Shown piece by piece: positions 44,401 to 54,000 of a DNA stretch of 64,000 nt; position 1 is the first letter of the stretch, and every line of letters starts with the position of its first letter. The notes under the pieces are model-generated. The model was not told the origin of the DNA. It saw only the letters and a list, made by a program, of their open reading frames with translations, and ran no database searches. The stretch covers positions 3,286,001 to 3,350,000 of the forward strand of contig OX485806.1 of NCBI GenBank assembly GCA_950295325.1. Reading direction: 5' to 3'. This stretch comes from Polytrichum commune (taxonomy: Eukaryota; Streptophyta; Polytrichopsida; Polytrichales; Polytrichaceae). Both the position numbers and the translations under genes were made by a program.

Positions 44401-46554
44401 TCAATTCTTGAAATTCGCTTGCAGAAAGCAATGCCCTAATTCCTATCCCCTGGTAAGCGACCTTAGTGCTCATCCTCCCTAATTTGTCTACTCTACTGAC
44501 CCTAGCAAGCACGAACAGGTTCACCTACTTACCTGTTGAATTGGAATCTGCCGAGCTGCATCGCAATTGTCAAATTCTTGTGTCAACTCTTCAACTTTGC
44601 TTGCTGCATCTACACATGGCAGGCCATGAATGACCTGGTTCTCTGCAAATTGTTTGTATCCTTGCCTGTGCATCCTTGACCTAATTGGTGTTTATCCTGC
44701 CCTTTCTATACTCCACTAACCCTCAGCAAGCACGATCAGCATCACATACGTACCTTCTCACTTGGATTCTGCCAATTAAGCTGCATCTTTATTGCCCAAA
44801 TTCTTGTCTAAACTCTTCAATTTCGCTTGCTGCATCTTATATGGCAGCCCATACATGATGTGATTCTCAAGCTGTTTTGGTATTTGCCTGTACAATATTC
44901 AATATATCAATGTATTACTTAATGTATATTGAATATTGAATATATTGAATATGTTAATGTATGACTTACACGCAGAAGTTGATACTAAGTTATAATTTGA
45001 TGCACAGGGTAGCTTCTAACTTCATACTTTCATTAGCTTTTGCAGTTCAGAGATGGTAGCTTTAATTTATGAGATGGCGTGTTTATATAATTTGCAGGAT
45101 TTGAAGAGCGGGTGAAAGGTAACGCCTTCATCTATTGTGGTTGGGCTCCTCAACAGGAAATATTGAGACATCCAGCTACTGGCGGTTTTATGTCTCATTG
45201 TGGATGGAATTCCACATTGGAAAGTATGGTGACTGGTGTACCTATGGTCACATGGCCCCTTGGGGCTGAGCAACGACTTAATGCACGGTGAGTATCTCAT
45301 CAGAACTGAATTAGTAGAGTTTATTTACTGAATTATTAAGTTAATCTTATCAAACAATTAGTTATTAGGTGATTTCTACATAGCTCGATTCAGTGGTCAC
45401 AGATCTCACATTAGTAGCTTGTTGGTGGTCATCTCAATGCAAGTCATTCAAGCAGTGAGTTACGCAGGTGTAGGGCATTTGATACCTTGAATATATTTAT
45501 CAAACGCCTGGAGAAATTGCCTGTCAACACTTAAGATTGGGAAATCATTGTGCATACTTTTGTCTGGAAACCCCATTTTTAGAGATTGCTGTTTTGTCTC
45601 CTGATGTACTTTAAGGTTATATGGTAACAGGACATTTGGTGCCCTGTACTAAAACTGAAAATGAATGTGAACTCTTAAAGCAAGCTCACCCGTTGCCGTA
45701 TCCACATAACAAAATGCTCCCTCATCCATCTGCTTTTTGTGTTTGTAGATGCGGATATAGTGCATTCTCCCACCGGTTGCTGTATCCATATCCGCATTCT
45801 GAATAATTTAATCTGATCTTATGTTGTCTTGCAAATTGAAGGCATGTTAAAGAGCTCATCAATAGAGCTCATCAATAGAAGCATCCTAGATTATTTTAGG
45901 TAAATGAGACACCATTAGGTGGAAATGTGTAATTGGGTCACCTGTAGGTGAACTCTAAGGGGAACCAAGGTCATTGATTGCTCGTCTCATAAGTTTGTTG
46001 AGAGTTTGCAGTGGCTGTTAACGTGCCTTTTTTTGTTGGAAAATGTGGATGCATGACCGCATCCACTTTCTGCATAAATTTGCAGATGCGGCAATGGCTG
46101 GGAGCCCTTTTTCATCCATAATTAATGTTTGTATGTGGATATGGCAATGGGTGGGCTTGCCCTTATCGATGGACCACAAATAATCTTGAGTAACATTTGA
46201 CATGCTGCTTTAAGTTGGTCTAATTTCTCATGTTTCACCTGTTTCAGCCTCCAGCTCACAGATTGATGTCTTGTCTGAAATATGTGTTATAGGTTTCTAG
46301 TGGACAGGGTGAAGCTGGCGATGGAGATCCACAAAGAAGATGAATGTATGTACAAAAAGGTTGACATTGAAACAGCAGTGAAGAAGTTGTTCAGAGAGGA
46401 GGGAGGTCACGTCCGGAAAAGGATGAAAGACATGTCCTACATTGCAAGAAGGGCAGCTGTAACCAATCAGACTATTGGAACATATGTGGATCAGGAGCTA
46501 CGAATGTTGCACCAGGAAAGGCAACCTGGAATGATCAGGAAGAGATCTAATTAG
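41431..46554 (+). CDS. Family-1 UDP-glycosyltransferase (five exons)
   Basis: Cytosolic enzyme expected to transfer a sugar from a UDP-sugar to a small lipophilic acceptor. Coding join(41,431-41,967; 42,846-43,124; 43,632-43,983; 45,098-45,287; 46,293-46,554), 539 aa. All four introns are GT-AG and every phase fits. The N-terminal half has [10 protein letters not shown] with catalytic-type H29 and CVISDF with D145, the usual partner acid. IGPL and [17 protein letters not shown] follow. The C-terminal PSPG donor-binding box is exactly 44 residues, W405-Q448, containing HCGWNS and ending GAEQ; the final Q usually goes with UDP-glucose. The start is the ATG before MESAAS. Plant UGTs often have none or one intron, so four is unusual. 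The C-terminus extends slightly past the norm. The acceptor cannot be told from sequence. Confidence 0.9.
42051..42107. repeat. Perfect 21-bp stem hairpin in UGT intron 1
   Basis: The arm at 42,051-42,071 (beginning GTTTTCTACAGTTTCTC) is exactly complementary to 42,087-42,107, with a 15-base loop. No mismatch was seen by eye. It could be a tiny inverted-repeat element or a small-RNA hairpin. Confidence 0.85.
42300..42610 (+). repeat. Dispersed repeat family A in UGT intron 1
   Basis: Contains TATTTGAGTGATATGTGATT, GGACATGTGTTTAAAAGAGA, GAGCACGAGAATCTTCAG and ATATCCTATGAGAAGTGG, collinear with 59,030-59,360. Confidence 0.6.
43357..43640 (+). repeat. Duplicated 3' splice-site region in UGT intron 2
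   Basis: ATCTGCGAGTTGTG then ACCTGCTTATCTTCATTTGC then AG at 43,362-43,431 recurs as ATCTGCGAGTTGTG then ACCTGCTTATCTCCATTTGC then AG at 43,584-43,631. The second AG is the one used by the frame-preserving model; the first is a decoy acceptor 200 bases upstream. Confidence 0.75.
43955..44870 (+). repeat. Tandem repeats of about 190 bp carrying the exon 3 donor site
   Basis: The real exon 3 end (CCGAATTGCTCCCACCTG|GTAAGCA, donor GT at 43,984) is echoed by CCACCTG|GTAAGC (GT 44,069), CTGAATTCTCTCCACCTG|GTAAGTG (GT 44,262) and CTAATTCCTATCCCCTG|GTAAGCG (GT 44,453). The companion phrase AATTCTTGTGTCAACTCTT recurs at about 44,201, 44,391, 44,573 and 44,798. Units are about 190 bases; later copies lose the donor. 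Confidence 0.8.
45681..46161. repeat. Inverted repeat in UGT intron 4
   Basis: GCAAGCTCACCCGTTGCCGT continuing into ATCCACATA near 45,681 is mirrored by TATGTGGATATGGCAATGGG continuing into TGGGCTTGC near 46,131. GCGGATAT and GATGCGG phrases repeat inside. Probably a decayed miniature element. Confidence 0.5.
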
Positions 46555-46819
46555 ATGTGAATGCAATGCACAGATAGGATCTTACTTGAAAGCTAGGATC
46601 CATGGTGCACTAGAATACAAAGAGTGGCAAGTTCTAAAAATTCGCAAGCTACATGAATACAAAAGATAGGCAAGTTCCACCCTAGCCTACAAACAACAAG
46701 AGGGAGCCAAGTTCTATAATATCTAGACTTTAAGTTTATCAAGTGGGTGCACCACGTGTGGTTGTGATGAATTTTAATAATCCAACTCATTATTTGGAAT
46801 CATGAACCAAGTTCACTAT
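46555..46819. other. UGT 3' flank
   Basis: The 3' UTR presumably lies here. ATGAATACAAA and GGCAAGTTC phrases repeat locally. No other feature. Confidence 0.4.
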
Positions 46820-47114
46820 ATACACAACCAACAATTTCTTTTTGGTATACTCAATGGGAAGCTTAGGAAGCTCTCATTTGAGATTGTTGATTTATAATTG
46901 ACATCAGCTCCCAAGATAACCCTGTCTACATTTGACGAGTTGTAGCAGAAAAGAGCAGTTGTCGTAGATCCGTCGAAGGATTTCTGAACAGCATAAGTTA
47001 TATCGTTCTTGATCTTGTTGAAAATATTGTCATAGACTGAGCAAATTGCATTGCTGGAAATTGGGTACCTATAGGACAGAGGCAGTGGGTAAACGATATT
47101 GATACTTCAAGACA
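46820..47114 (-). pseudogene. Unassigned coding-like frame of about 95 codons
   Basis: An open minus-strand frame without an ATG start contains VYPLPLSYRYPISSNAICSV, YDNIFNKIKNDITYAV and ALFCYNSSNVDRVILGADVN, and stops at an in-frame TAG near 46,820. Codon choice and composition look protein-like, but I do not recognise the family. An overlapping plus-strand frame (47,095-47,247, ending AQLDYCAYIQEFARPNDR) is an alternative. Perhaps part of a decayed transposon or gene. Confidence 0.25.
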
Positions 47115-47249
47115 AGAAGAAATTGAGGCACGGATTGCGCAAAGAGCTCAAGAGAGGAGTGCACTGATGGCTCAACTTGATTATTGTGCATATATTCAGG
47201 AATTTGCAAGACCTAACGACAGAATCCTTGCCTTCGATGATAGTTAGGT

Positions 47250-47773
47250 TTATTTTTCCTCAAAATCTGATGCATCCACATCAATGCCTTAAAATGTCTT
47301 GCTAATTTATCAACTCATAGTCCATCAATTTGGGTCACGAGAAGTCTCTATATGTGAGAGGTATTTCATCTTGTTAGACTGTCAAACAAATTCTGAGAGA
47401 GCACCATTCGCCTAGCTTCAGAAACTAAGACTTGAACCTCTTAAAAAAATGATTGAAATTGAAACGCTCTGGAAGTTTGCATGCACATCTTCGCCAAGCT
47501 ATGTAGCTTCAGAAAAAAAACTAGTAGGAAGAATGACTGATATTGAAACTCTACATATTTGTACAAGTTTGGTGGTTGCAGATTGGAGTCAAAGTTCTAC
47601 AACTTTTTCCTATTTTACTACCTTGAAAGATATTCTTACAAGTACAGCTTCATACTACCTGCTCCAAGGATCTCTGCATCTGATGCACATGCAACCTTTC
47701 ACACATCCTCTCCAACTCGGATTATGCTCCCCTTCTCCAAGAATTTAATAGAATGGCAGAGGGAAGGGGGGGA
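47250..47773. other. 3' flank of the alpha/beta hydrolase; no gene seen
   Basis: No recognised gene; open stretches near 47,449-47,750 (+) lack known motifs. The hydrolase transcript (minus strand) should end in this interval. Confidence 0.4.
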
Positions 47774-49237
47774 TTACAGAGTTGGGGATCCCACATTGCT
47801 ACCCGAGCGTCGAGTTTCGACGCCAACAAGCTCAACATTCTCAGCAGGTTGCCCCTTCGATTTCTCCAACGAGGACGGACTGTCACCAGCCATGCCCTCA
47901 AGAGCATTGAGATATTGCATTATCAAAGGGTCAGTCCAGGGGCACCCACGGGGCGATTCGGGCCCCGAAACCCATCCCAAGTGACCACCAAAAGGAGTGA
48001 CAACAAGCAAACACATCTCATTGTTGGAGATAGCATCCCTAGGGATACCACGCTCAGGGGCAATGGGGTCATTCATGGCCTGGATGCATAGCAAAGGGAT
48101 TCTCACATCAGGGATAGCCCTGGAGCTACTTGCATCGAAGTAATAGTCATCCACACTTCGGTAGCCAAAGGAGACTCTTGTAAGCCCATCGTCAAAGTCC
48201 CTCACAGTTTTGGCATTCGCAGCTTTAGGTATGTTAAACTCCCCTCCGACATGATCAAACAGGGGGGCATGCTTCTTGAAGATCTTCCTCAACCCTTTCG
48301 CAAGGCTCTTGTCATAAACATTGTTAAACCCTTTATGGAAATCCTCATCAGCTACAACCAAATCAAAAGGGTTACATAAGGATACAGCTCCAGAGAGTGT
48401 GCAATGATCTCCCTCTTGGCCTATGTATCTCACTAAGATATTAGCCCCCAGTGACCATCCTGCTGCATAAACCCTAGAAGATGGGAAGAGATTCCCTACA
48501 TGTTTAACCACTTCTCTGAGATCCTCGGTGAATGAAGCTGAGTAGAATTGGGGTGTGGTGACTGGGGATTCAGCACACCCCCTGCTGTTGAAAACTGCAA
48601 CTGTCCATCCCTGCTTGCATGCCCTTTGAGTTAAGTGTTGGACATAGGTGTCATCACTCCCCCCTGTTAGCCCTGGAAGCAGCAGGAGAATTGCACCATT
48701 AGGGTTTTGAACTTCGACAAGTGGCCAGTCGAGGGCTACGGTGCCACCATCGGCCATCCGGAGACACTCACGTCTGTAAGTAAGATGGGGTAAAGTTCGA
48801 AAGAACGCTGCGAAGATTGTCTCCACATGTCTGTTGGTGAGAAATGGGTAAGGTTTGTAGGGTTTCTGAAGCTCAGTGAGGTGAGGGATGATTGATGTGT
48901 TGAAGGATGACTTCTCTCCTATGACTTCTAGGGCCTGGGCTTTGGTCCTCCCAATCTTTTTCCCGAAGTGTGCCCCCATGATTAGTGCCAGGAGGCTTAA
49001 CCCTGCTGTTGTCACTGCGGGAGCAAGCTCCGTCACCGACTTGGCTGCTTGCACTGCTTGTACTACACTCACGGACTTCCTCTTGGGTTGATGCGAAGAT
49101 GTGAAGAATTTTGGAGAGAATTTTGGATGTAGCTCTAATTGGTGACCCCTAACTAATGGCCCATATGCCAGGATGACGGCCGTTGCATGGTGCAAGCCTG
49201 AGCTATGCAGCGTCAGCAACGACCGTGTGGGCAACAT
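47774..49237 (-). CDS. EMB8/YheT-like alpha/beta hydrolase, single exon
   Basis: Predicted serine hydrolase of the plant embryogenesis-associated EMB8 / bacterial YheT family; substrate unknown. 487 aa from the ATG at 49,237. A GTG-opened extension to 49,315 has no ATG, so the ATG is preferred. The N-terminal 60 residues are rich in S, T and H and low in acids, compatible with a plastid transit peptide. A hydrophobic stretch (about 76-90, TTAGLSLLALIMGAHFG) could anchor it in a membrane. The family landmarks follow: LTNRHVETIFAAFFR (about 133), the oxyanion-region LLPGLTGGSDD (about 187), nucleophile elbow GWSLGAN with Ser262, NDPIAP with Asp390 and FGGHLGW with His419. The triad is complete and the length is usual. 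It is divergently arranged with the 13-exon gene at 51,098. Many plant homologues are intron-rich; this one is not. Confidence 0.88.
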   Translation of the reverse strand: MLPTRSLLTLHSSGLHHATAVILAYGPLVRGHQLELHPKFSPKFFTSSHQPKRKSVSVVQAVQAAKSVTELAPAVTTAGLSLLALIMGAHFGKKIGRTKAQALEVIGEKSSFNTSIIPHLTELQKPYKPYPFLTNRHVETIFAAFFRTLPHLTYRRECLRMADGGTVALDWPLVEVQNPNGAILLLLPGLTGGSDDTYVQHLTQRACKQGWTVAVFNSRGCAESPVTTPQFYSASFTEDLREVVKHVGNLFPSSRVYAAGWSLGANILVRYIGQEGDHCTLSGAVSLCNPFDLVVADEDFHKGFNNVYDKSLAKGLRKIFKKHAPLFDHVGGEFNIPKAANAKTVRDFDDGLTRVSFGYRSVDDYYFDASSSRAIPDVRIPLLCIQAMNDPIAPERGIPRDAISNNEMCLLVVTPFGGHLGWVSGPESPRGCPWTDPLIMQYLNALEGMAGDSPSSLEKSKGQPAENVELVGVETRRSGSNVGSPTL

Positions 49238-51097
49238 CAGTGCTGATGAAGCGCAACGAGACTCTAGCAGCGTTGGATTTGTGACGAGATTGTGATAAGA
49301 TGGTGATGCGAACACCTCAATTGCTATGTAAGGAAGGTGTTGTGATGTGAGCGGTTCGGTTGGTTTTAGGGTTGTCAGCTGAACCTTCCGACTTGAAGAA
49401 GACGGTGGAGCTTAGCAACTTTTGATACAACTTTAATTACTTTTTAGGACGAGAAGAGTAGAATTTAGCTTTACGGGATTGGATGAACTCCAAATGATGA
49501 TTCATTCCAGCCGCACATGAGAGAAACCCTACTGTGTAACACATTTTGTCAAAAATGCCAGAGTGGTCGATCATAGCGAGGCTGAAGAACTGCGAGCAAA
49601 CTTTTATATCACACCATAATACTTACCTGTTAATATGTAACTTATGCAAGATTTCGCACAAAAGGAAATTCAGCTTTGAAACAAAGTAATTCTCCACACT
49701 ATGATGCATTGGTAGGCTTTTGTCTGGTTGGTTGCAAAGCCGCTGAACCGCATGTTTCTGCTTACATGGGAGCTCGCCACGATGCCAAACTTCACGGAAA
49801 GCCACTACATTGACCAGGTGCTCATCAAGATTCGAGTCAACGTCGACATCCCTACTGTATGTACTTCGATAGAAATTAGTTAAGCACAGAGTTCATTATT
49901 AGATTGAAATGCAGATATGGAATAGAAAATCACTCGCAAACTGTTCCATGGTGTGACAAGTTCATTTTGAGTGGCAGCCATGGGTACTAAACTAAACTAC
50001 ACACATAGGTGCACATTCGCAGTAACTACTACTGTAGTGGCAGAGAGAGGCCTATTGTGAGGACTTATGAACTTATTTACCTAATAAATTAGGATGTACT
50101 TTTAGTGGCAGAGTGTAGTTCTATAACTAAACATAATGAGACAAGGAGCCTGAGACCCATCAATCGAAACATGGAGGAAGGCAAGGAAAAGTAACCAAAA
50201 GGGAAAGTAATAAGATATGACAGACATGGAGCCTCGCTGGCCTCTCACTTGCCTTTCCGCCTGCACTTGGCCCACCTGGAAGGGCCCCTGGCCGCAAACC
50301 CACATCCACATCCACATCCTTCCTGATGAATCCTATCTATCCACACTGCAACCGAGCACGGCAGCAGTAAGTTGATCACTGACGATGAGTTCACTACTAC
50401 TTGAGTACATGTGTGATGGGTGTCCTCGGACTGCCATAGCCGGCGCTTTCACTCCCATTTTCTTCTGCTGTGGGAATAAAAACATATGGCCGAATTGGGT
50501 GGTGAATGGTTGTAGCATTTGCTAACCGCTCATTTGAGACTTGGAAGGAATTTCTGCTCGGATTCCGTTGATGTTATTCTTACTGGATGGCGCAGGCTCC
50601 ATTCCTTTGAATGTCGCCGTGGTAGCTAACTGCAGGTTCTTGCAGAGTAGTGAGTTCCTCGGATCACATTTTTTCAAATTGTGGCTTCAATACTTAGCTG
50701 CGGCTGTTTGTAGCTGAGCTTCGGCATCCGCTCGAATTTCGCATGAGAAGAATCCTGGACTCGTTGATGATTATGTCTGTCCCTTGGAGACCCTAATGTC
50801 TAGAGTCTATCATTGAATTCGGTCTCTGTTGCGGACTAGGACATCGGAATAAGAAAGGATTGAATTGAGGAGGGCTTGAACTGTCCAAATCTATTACCAC
50901 GAAGGTTCGAAACCCATCTATAGTTTCAAGGACTGAGAGTGGTTCATCGACATCATATTTTGCAACCTGGTCCAAGGTTTTGGGTTTAGCAGGTGTTTGG
51001 TCGTCATATTTAAGCAACACTTTTTGTCTCTTTTTCAATCAAAGACAAGCGACCGACCTTCTGTGTCTCTTCATTTGGGCTTACTTCGTATTACAGG
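49238..51097. promoter_or_regulatory. Divergent intergenic region
   Basis: Holds the promoters of the hydrolase (minus) and the PAP-like gene (plus). No clear TATA box or known operator can be assigned. An open minus-strand stretch at 50,793-51,038 lacks an early ATG and known motifs. Confidence 0.35.
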
Positions 51098-54000
51098 ATG
51101 TCAATTCTCGTCGGCCCCGAGAAAGTGACCACGCTTTGCGCATGCGGAACGCAGGGTTTAAGATCACAATATGACAACCTCGAAGCTGGGAATCCCTCTC
51201 CTCGTGGGTGTAGTAGGGTTAGGGCAATTAGATCAAATGGAGTCAAAACCTTTCAGAGTCTTCTTGCAGGACCTGGGAGTGATAACTTTAAAAACGCAAT
51301 GTTTAGCACCGAATCTGGAATCTTGCTTACGAGTGTTCCATCAAGGCGGAAGACATTGAATCTGTGCAAACTTGTGAGGTAATGAGCTGCACTTTGAGGC
51401 ACCAATTGAGATTTCATTACGGTCTGTTTCTCTGTTTCCTGTGCAAGGGGCCACTTGAAAGTGAAACTTGCTGCCCACGGTGATGTAAAATGAAGACTAA
51501 TTTTAGGGTTCAATTTGATGCTTCGATTTCTGCATTAGGGTTTATGGTGTTTTTAAAACCTCATTTGCAAATCAGAACATAGCAATTGAGAATGAAAGTC
51601 ATTTCTTTGTTGACTAACTTCGCCACAATGGCCTTTTTTCATGTCTTGGAAACACATGGCGAAGCAGTACATCAATGAGCAAATTTTGGACACTGAGAGG
51701 AGTGCTTATTTGAGAAATAAATCTTTCTCAATGACATAGTCATAAAGGTTCATCTGAATTTTAACCCTTCGGACATCTTGATTCCACAGATCATCCCAAG
51801 TTCGCGACTCTGATGATTGCGCTGAGGTTTCTACTTCAGGGTCAGAGGAGGCATCATGTCCAATTGGAAAGAATTCATGGAGTGGATGGAGGGTGGCAGC
51901 AGTTGGTGCTATGTCAGCTGGCATTCTGTTTTTTGGGCCCAGTGTTGATACAAATGACTTGGGTATCACTTTTACAGCAGATTTAGCCATTGCGGCAACT
52001 ATCCCAGTTGGTCAGGTACGGCAGAAGCTTGTGTGAATTTTCATCATAGGTTTGAAAGATGAAGGATTTTGTAGGCATTCGTCAGGCATTTGAACTTCAA
52101 CATTTTGTATAGTGACAAGGGTAAGATGCATCCTGCAAAGAGTTCAGGGTACTCCATGGTTCATTGCAAAGGTCTACAAAGCAGATTTGGACATAACCTA
52201 TTAGAGTTATCCTATAATTCAATGGGACTTTAGCCGGGAGTTGGTCCCCTATCATTTTCTATTGGTTGTTTGGCATACGATAACATTTATTTCATTCCAC
52301 TTGTAGTGCATGCTCGAAGGTAGTGTTTGAATTTAGATAAAGAGTAGCCTATTTCGGTTCATTGTTTGCTAAACTCATTTTAGCACCTCTTGGCATGCCA
52401 AAATGACTTTGACCCTTCATGAACTAATGTAGAATGTTCTTTTTTTAAACCTCCACACCACTCCAAGCATACACCACAAATGTACCAAACATGGAAGGTG
52501 TAGTATGCGTGTCAACCAACTCCTGTCCAAAAGTCATGTTGAGTTAGAGAAATAGCTCTATTGTGCAGTTTATATTTTTCTACTGAATCCTTATGCGCAA
52601 GCTGTGTCATTTTGTCTTGACAGATGCGACCTGGGACCATGTTGTTGGACAAATTACTTGGTTCCTTCAAGTCTAGCAGGGTATACTCAGCAGACCTTAT
52701 AGCCATATTTTATGCAGTCTTTAGAGGGTGACTAAGCCAACTTGACAGAGTGATTTCTTTGTTGATTTACGTCCCCACCATGGCCTTAATTAACTTCCTG
52801 GAAGTAAACAATAAATCAATATCAATGAGCAACTTATGGCACTTGTATACTTTTCTGACACTGAGGGGAGGAATGCTTCATTGAGGAAAAGGTCTTTGGC
52901 ATGCACCAGGGAAATGAATCAGTCAAAAAGGTTCATCTGAATTTTAACCATTGCTGTTTGGCTGAAGTTGTATGCATCTGAATTTGCAGGAAAGATGTTT
53001 GGGTCGGGGACTAATGCACAAATGCTTGCTTGCTTGTACAGGTCTTGGACAAAGTGGTAACAGTTGTTAGTGGTCAAGTTGTTGTAAGCTTGACAACCTT
53101 TTTCTTATTTTATGGTGGTTTTGTTATTTTGCTAGTTTATGTATATATTTTTTGAAGCCGTTGCAGTGTGATTCAAGCAAACCTACGTACAAAAATTGTT
53201 GGCATCATATTATAGATCATGGCTTAATTTTCTGATTCTTTAGCTGCAGATCAACGTGTCTGTCTGCAAGGTGATTATCTAATTTTCCGTTTTCTGGAGA
53301 GCAGGTAAACCCGACTGAGTTGGAGAAGGAGTTGAAGGAACTTGTAGAGGCACCGGTGAGAAATTCAACCTTTTATCTTGGATCATTATTGGCGAACAAG
53401 ACTTTCTTAGATTGTGTGCAACTAGTTTCAGTAATTTCTGAATCAACTTTTCTTCGATTCCACAGGATGGTTTTGAGAAGTGGCGGAATGGGCTACTTGA
53501 TAATGTGCAAGACGGAATCGGCACAGCTTATGATGTGGTTTGTTTTCCTACTTTCCTGACATTAACTTGCCTCGGGCACTTTGTCGCAATTTTCTTTGTT
53601 TTGCATCATTGCCTTTTAAATTAGCTCATTTTGGAGCTTTACTTAAATCATTATTTGACAGAAATGACATTTAGAGGTCAAACTGTTTCACTTTGCTGTG
53701 TTACACAAAATCTCCAGAGTTTCTCAACTTTTTCCCATACTATATTCTCAATGACAAGTTCTGTCTGTACCAATTTGGCAGGCTGTGTCAACAGTCTGAA
53801 CACATAATTCTGAGGTGATCATAAACTGTAATTGCCTCAGTGACTGTCATCAAATTCAGCCTCAAATGTAATGACATGATGTTCATGCAGATATCTAACT
53901 TCACTCCAGAAGGTGTGCAAGAATCCCTGTCCACGTCTGTCACAGGCTTCTTCGAGGCTGGAGCTGAAAGGGTACTTTATTTTTCATGGGCTAAATTCAT

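Noticed and set aside
50793-51038. Minus-strand gene in the divergent promoter region
   Set aside because: No ATG until the last few codons and no recognisable motif.
53776-53813. Extra exon between exons 5 and 6 of the PAP-like gene
   Set aside because: A GCAG...GTGATC segment looks splice-competent but introduces an in-frame TGA.
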